Of a stretch of DNA of 15,910 nucleotides, positions 12,988-15,910 are shown one piece after another. How positions within the stretch are numbered: the first letter of the stretch is position 1; each line of letters begins with the position of its first letter. A program made the translations under genes and the position numbers. The notes under the pieces were generated by a model. It worked only from the letters and a program-made list of their open reading frames with translations, had not been told where the DNA came from and made no database searches. This DNA comes from CAXTTV01 sp964247295 (GTDB lineage: Bacteria > Chloroflexota > Ktedonobacteria > Ktedonobacterales > Ktedonobacteraceae), in contig CAXTTV010000115.1 in the NCBI GenBank assembly GCA_964247295.1, positions 1-15,910 on the forward strand, given 5' to 3'.

Positions 12988-14052
12988 TTATTGCCAGGTT
13001 TGATCAAGAACTCTGAGCCAGTTTTCCAGCGTGATTTTTCTAAGCTCGGTCTCGTTGTAACCCTCCGCTCTTAAGGCATTGACAAGATTAGGGAGGCCAG
13101 CGACATCCCCGATCTCCTGGGAAATATGGGTCCCGTCAAGGTCTGAACCAAAACCAATGTGTTCAATGCCGATCCGCTCAGCAAGATAATTGATATGCCT
13201 GACCATGAGACTGAGCGGTGTATTGGGATTGTTATCGCCATCCGGACGGATATCGTGGACGCTAAAGTTGAGCCCCACAATCCCGTGACTTTCTTTGATG
13301 GCATCGAGCTGTTTATCCGTAAGATTGCGGGCTGAGGGAGAGATCGCGTGAACGGCGCTATGGCTGACAACAAGTGGGGCGTCGGTGATCGACGCGATAT
13401 CCCAGAAGCCGCGCTCATTGATGTGGGCAAGATCAATGAGAATTCTCCTCTGATTACAGCCGCGAACAAGTTTTTCTCCAAGATCGGTGAGTCCTGGTCC
13501 GGTGTCTGGACTGGCCGGAAATTTGAATGGCACACCGCTCGCAAAGATGTTTGGTCGGCTCCAGACCAGGCCCAGTGAGCGTAGGCCGGCCTGATAGAAA
13601 ACGTTTAGAGCAGTAAGCTCTGGATCAATTACCTCGGCCCCTTCAAAGTGCAACACAATCGCTAGCGTTCCCGTCTCCAAACATTGCCGGATTTCCGGTA
13701 CTGTCCGTACGACTTTAATTTTTCCCTCCGCCTCTTGCTCAATCTGAAACAGACGAGTCATCATCGCCATGGTCGTCTGCTGAGCGTAGAAAGGATCTAT
13801 AGCTCGGGCGTAGGGAACCTCATAGCTATCCTTTTTGATGATGACCTCTGGCTCCAATTTGGGCTCATTGGGATCTGCCGGGACAAAGATGGCGAAGAGG
13901 CCACCGGCCAGCCTCCCCTCCAATGCCCGTGGCAGATCAATATGCCCGATCTCGCTCCGCTGGAAAAAGTCTCGCCCATGACCACGCTCCGGCATATAGA
14001 GGTTAAGCAATACATCATTATGCCCATCGAAAATTGGCAGTTTCTCCGCCAT
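12988..14052 (-). CDS. Membrane dipeptidase-type peptidase (M19 family)
   Basis: Zinc dipeptidase of the renal-dipeptidase fold (amidohydrolase-like TIM barrel), 354 residues. Metal ligands are visible: H11 and D13 in FDGHNDV, bridging E137 in LHFEGAE, H210 in IDLAH and H231 in VVSHSAVHAISPSARNLTD. D304 in GFGSDLDG is the conserved late aspartate. There is no signal peptide, so it is probably cytosolic despite the family name. The ATG at 14052 has a strong RBS (AAGGAG, 7 bases away) in the 24-base gap after hutI, so the two are one transcription unit. It could release histidine or other amino acids from dipeptides, including D-amino acid dipeptides as in known M19 members (inference). Confidence 0.92.
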   Translation of the reverse strand: MAEKLPIFDGHNDVLLNLYMPERGHGRDFFQRSEIGHIDLPRALEGRLAGGLFAIFVPADPNEPKLEPEVIIKKDSYEVPYARAIDPFYAQQTTMAMMTRLFQIEQEAEGKIKVVRTVPEIRQCLETGTLAIVLHFEGAEVIDPELTALNVFYQAGLRSLGLVWSRPNIFASGVPFKFPASPDTGPGLTDLGEKLVRGCNQRRILIDLAHINERGFWDIASITDAPLVVSHSAVHAISPSARNLTDKQLDAIKESHGIVGLNFSVHDIRPDGDNNPNTPLSLMVRHINYLAERIGIEHIGFGSDLDGTHISQEIGDVAGLPNLVNALRAEGYNETELRKITLENWLRVLDQTWQ

Positions 14053-14076
14053 CTGTATCTCCTTTTCAGGTTACGG

Positions 14077-15372
14077 TCAGGCGACCAGGATGGTCTGCAC
14101 CAGATTCGTGCCGAAGTGATATCCGATCTCTTGATAGTCTTGAACGGACCAGAAGGCTAGCTCACAGCGTTTGCCGATCTCGATACTACCAACCTCATCT
14201 TGCAAGCTGAGTGCGTAGGCTCCATTCAGTGTCGCGGCGGTCAGAGCCTCCTCCAGACTCATGTGCATTGAGGACATTGCCAGCCCGAGCATCATTTGCA
14301 TATTCTCACAATAGCTGGTGCCGGGATTAAAATCGGTGGCGATCGCGACCCGCAGACCATGATCCAGGAAGCGGCGCGCCGAGAGATAGGGCGTTCTCAT
14401 TGTGTAGGAGCACCCAGGTAAGAGGGTGGCCGTAACGTTAGCATCGCTAAGCGCTTTAAGATCGTCATCAGTCGTGAAGTCCAGGTGGTCCGCTGAGACT
14501 GCTCCCACCTCAGCCGCTAATCTGGCCGCGCCTGTAGGATGCAATTGTTCCGCATGAATTTTGAGAAGATAGCCGAGATCGCGAGCCTGTTTCAAAATCG
14601 CGCGGCTCTCTTCAACGGTGAATGTACCTTCCTCACAAAACACATCGCAGAATTGAGCCAGTCCGACAAATGATGGGAGCATCTCATTCATGACCAGATC
14701 TATATAAGCCTGACGATTATCGCGGTATTCGGGCGGTAGCGTATGCGCTCCGAGAAAGGTAGGTACAATCCTAATACTATTGTGTTGGTCCGGTGGACTA
14801 TCTTCTAGAGAGTTCAAACTATTGATAATGCGCAGGCAGGCTTCTTCCGTTCCAAGATCAAGCCCGTAGCCAGTCTTAATTTCGACGGTGGTTGTGCCAA
14901 AGGATCTAAGGCGATTGAGGCGTTGTTGTGCCAGCTCTGTGAGCTGTTCTATTGTAGCGGAGCGGGTCGCTTCTACAGTGCTGAGAATGCCTTTACCTTG
15001 AGCTAGCAAGACCGAGTAACTGGTGCCGGCACGTCGCATGTGAAACTCCTCTGCCCGATGTCCCGCGAAGACCATATGAGTATGGGAGTCGACAAAGCCG
15101 GGAGTTACCACCGCTTTCTGTGCATCTACCAACGAAATCCCATCCCTGCTCGTGCGCGTTCGGTTGATGAAAAGCGTGTCTGCTTCAGCATCTGATCCAA
15201 TCCATACAATTCGACCTTTATGGACCGCGATTGCCGCATTGGAGAGGATCTGCAACGCGCCTTTGGCTCCTTTAATTGGCTTCTGCGAAACTGACACCAG
15301 TTGACCAATATTGCGGACCACCATATCTGTTTGGATTACTATCTCTTCTGACTCTACGGGGTCTGTTTCCAT
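14077..15372 (-). CDS. hutI: Imidazolonepropionase
   Basis: Hydrolyses 4-imidazolone-5-propanoate to N-formimino-L-glutamate, step three of histidine breakdown; a cytosolic amidohydrolase. It has 431 residues against about 405-420 usual. Metal-binding H97 and H99 lie in VDSHTHMVFAG, H273 in KIHAEQL and D347 in ATDFNPGT. EIKTGYGLD (164-172), GAHTLPPEY (208-216), SADHLDF and LLPGCSY are HutI blocks. The ATG at 15372 has the strong RBS AGGAGG 7 bases away. Another ATG four bases upstream (in CCATGG) is out of frame. It is the first gene of the minus-strand run hutI, dipeptidase, phosphatidyltransferase. Upstream, minus-strand TATGAT and TATAAC (15401-15411) could be -10 boxes, but no good -35 is visible. 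Confidence 0.96.
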   Translation of the reverse strand: METDPVESEEIVIQTDMVVRNIGQLVSVSQKPIKGAKGALQILSNAAIAVHKGRIVWIGSDAEADTLFINRTRTSRDGISLVDAQKAVVTPGFVDSHTHMVFAGHRAEEFHMRRAGTSYSVLLAQGKGILSTVEATRSATIEQLTELAQQRLNRLRSFGTTTVEIKTGYGLDLGTEEACLRIINSLNSLEDSPPDQHNSIRIVPTFLGAHTLPPEYRDNRQAYIDLVMNEMLPSFVGLAQFCDVFCEEGTFTVEESRAILKQARDLGYLLKIHAEQLHPTGAARLAAEVGAVSADHLDFTTDDDLKALSDANVTATLLPGCSYTMRTPYLSARRFLDHGLRVAIATDFNPGTSYCENMQMMLGLAMSSMHMSLEEALTAATLNGAYALSLQDEVGSIEIGKRCELAFWSVQDYQEIGYHFGTNLVQTILVA

Positions 15373-15473
15373 CCATGGACCTCCTGATTTTTTTGTACTG
15401 GTTATATCATATCTCTTTTTTAGAGGCTCTGGAGGCCATAGCTATTTCATTCTCTTATGCTGTCTTCGATGGT

Positions 15474-15530
15474 GAGAAAGCGGGGGAGGAAATGAGTGGG
15501 AATACTCAGCACCCCTGGACCCCTTTTCTC
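15474..15530 (+). other. Intergenic inverted repeat, possible structured RNA
   Basis: The stretch 15373-15673 has no convincing gene. Within it GAGAAAGCGGGG (15474-15485) can pair imperfectly with CCCCTTTTCTC (15520-15530). An inner TGAGT (15493-15497) pairs with ACTCA (15504-15508) around a 6-base loop. This makes a two-level hairpin. It matches no riboswitch, SRP or T-box signature that I recognise. It could be a leader element for either flanking gene or just chance symmetry. Confidence 0.3.
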
Positions 15531-15565
15531 TCGCATGAAATAGCCCTGTCTGGGGGCTTTGGTAC

Positions 15566-15594
15566 TTGTTCTCTACCTACTGATTTGTTACACT
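15566..15594 (+). promoter_or_regulatory. Candidate promoter for the gene at 15674
   Basis: TTGTTC (15566-15571) and TACACT (15589-15594) are separated by 17 bases; TG at 15586-15587 makes an extended -10. A 12-codon open frame with its own RBS (AAAGG before ATG 15608, ending TAA 15644-15646) lies in the resulting leader and could be a leader peptide. No attenuator is evident. Confidence 0.3.
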
Positions 15595-15673
15595 GAGGAA
15601 AGGCACTATGCCGGAGATCTCTCAACGGCGGGTCCACATCTCGTAACATGGAACAAGGAAGGAATAATGGTAT

Positions 15674-15910
15674 ATGCGCGCCGTTGACGATGGTAGTAAA
15701 AAATATGCCGCTGTCTTGCGCGTCTTGATGACCTGGAAGCAGCTACCGGAAAGCGACCTCTCCAGAATGCTTCGCAATTGGTTTCTGGTCACAGATGATT
15801 TCCGCGAGATGGAGGATCAGGGCCTGATAACTATGGTATTTGCGGGTGATGAATATATCATTGGCCTGACAGCTCTTGGACCACTCTGGTTGGAGCAGTA
15901 TGACGCTAAG
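15674..15910 (+). CDS. Hypothetical protein, winged-helix-like, partial (cut by window end)
   Basis: An open frame of 79 codons runs off the right edge. It begins MRAVDDGSKKYAAVLRVLMT and continues with a stretch that resembles a winged-helix DNA-binding fold: a helix (DLSRMLRNWFLVTDDFREMEDQG), then LITMVFAGDEYIIGLTALG as a beta-wing, then PLWLEQY. The pattern helix, x-x-L-x-x-x-G-L-I, beta hairpin, L-T-x-x-G is what wHTH domains look like. No family name can be given. ATG 15674 is the first in-frame start after a stop at 15665-15667. The RBS is AAGGAAGGA about 10 bases upstream. Confidence 0.55.
   Translation, partial: MRAVDDGSKKYAAVLRVLMTWKQLPESDLSRMLRNWFLVTDDFREMEDQGLITMVFAGDEYIIGLTALGPLWLEQYDAK

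Noticed and set aside
15276..15596. Plus-strand open frame of 106 codons over the hutI start
   Set aside because: It begins inside hutI antisense, has no RBS or motif, and crosses the promoter and hairpin region.

Overview
This is a bacterial chromosomal segment of medium GC with no rRNA, tRNA, transposase or CRISPR array. The gene families (TM2 protein, DUF2752 protein, Fe-S endonuclease III, a gap-pgk-tpiA operon, histidine-catabolism genes) and the TGTTTCACGTGAAACA palindromes suggest a free-living heterotroph. My best guess is a Ktedonobacter-like member of Chloroflexota. That guess rests on overall gene texture, not on a marker gene.

Layout. 1-310: intergenic, with a near-consensus promoter and a structured leader. 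311-1031: a damaged phage-type BRO-N gene (plus strand). 1030-2377: a protein with two GDYLVR repeats and a membrane-anchored alpha/beta hydrolase (both minus). 2482-2676: a tiny two-helix membrane protein (plus). 4299-2693: a tight minus-strand run of TM2 protein, DUF2752 protein, a possible 32-residue protein and endonuclease III. 7495-4464: the glycolytic operon gap-pgk-tpiA, closed by a hairpin terminator. 9112-7664: a PLP aminotransferase, divergent from a plus-strand SDR oxidoreductase (9277-10026). 15372-10049: a histidine-utilisation region, all minus, in the order hutI, M19 dipeptidase, CDP-alcohol phosphatidyltransferase, hutH. A plus-strand remnant of a FAD monooxygenase lies between the last two. 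15674-15910: the start of a plus-strand gene cut by the window edge.

How the genes work together. GapA, Pgk and TpiA are the central triose-phosphate steps of glycolysis. HutH and HutI catalyse steps one and three of histidine breakdown; hutU and the later steps are not here. The dipeptidase between them could feed amino acids into that pathway (inference).

The most striking feature is a set of five near-identical 16-bp palindromes (7556, 10030, 12057, 12932, 12968) matching the bacterial chromosome-partitioning site parS. One is a perfect consensus and doubles as the first codons of a gene (MFHVKQ). One sits inside an intrinsic terminator, and one lies exactly between two convergent stop codons. 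This suggests the window is part of the ParB-loading centromere, probably not far from the replication origin.
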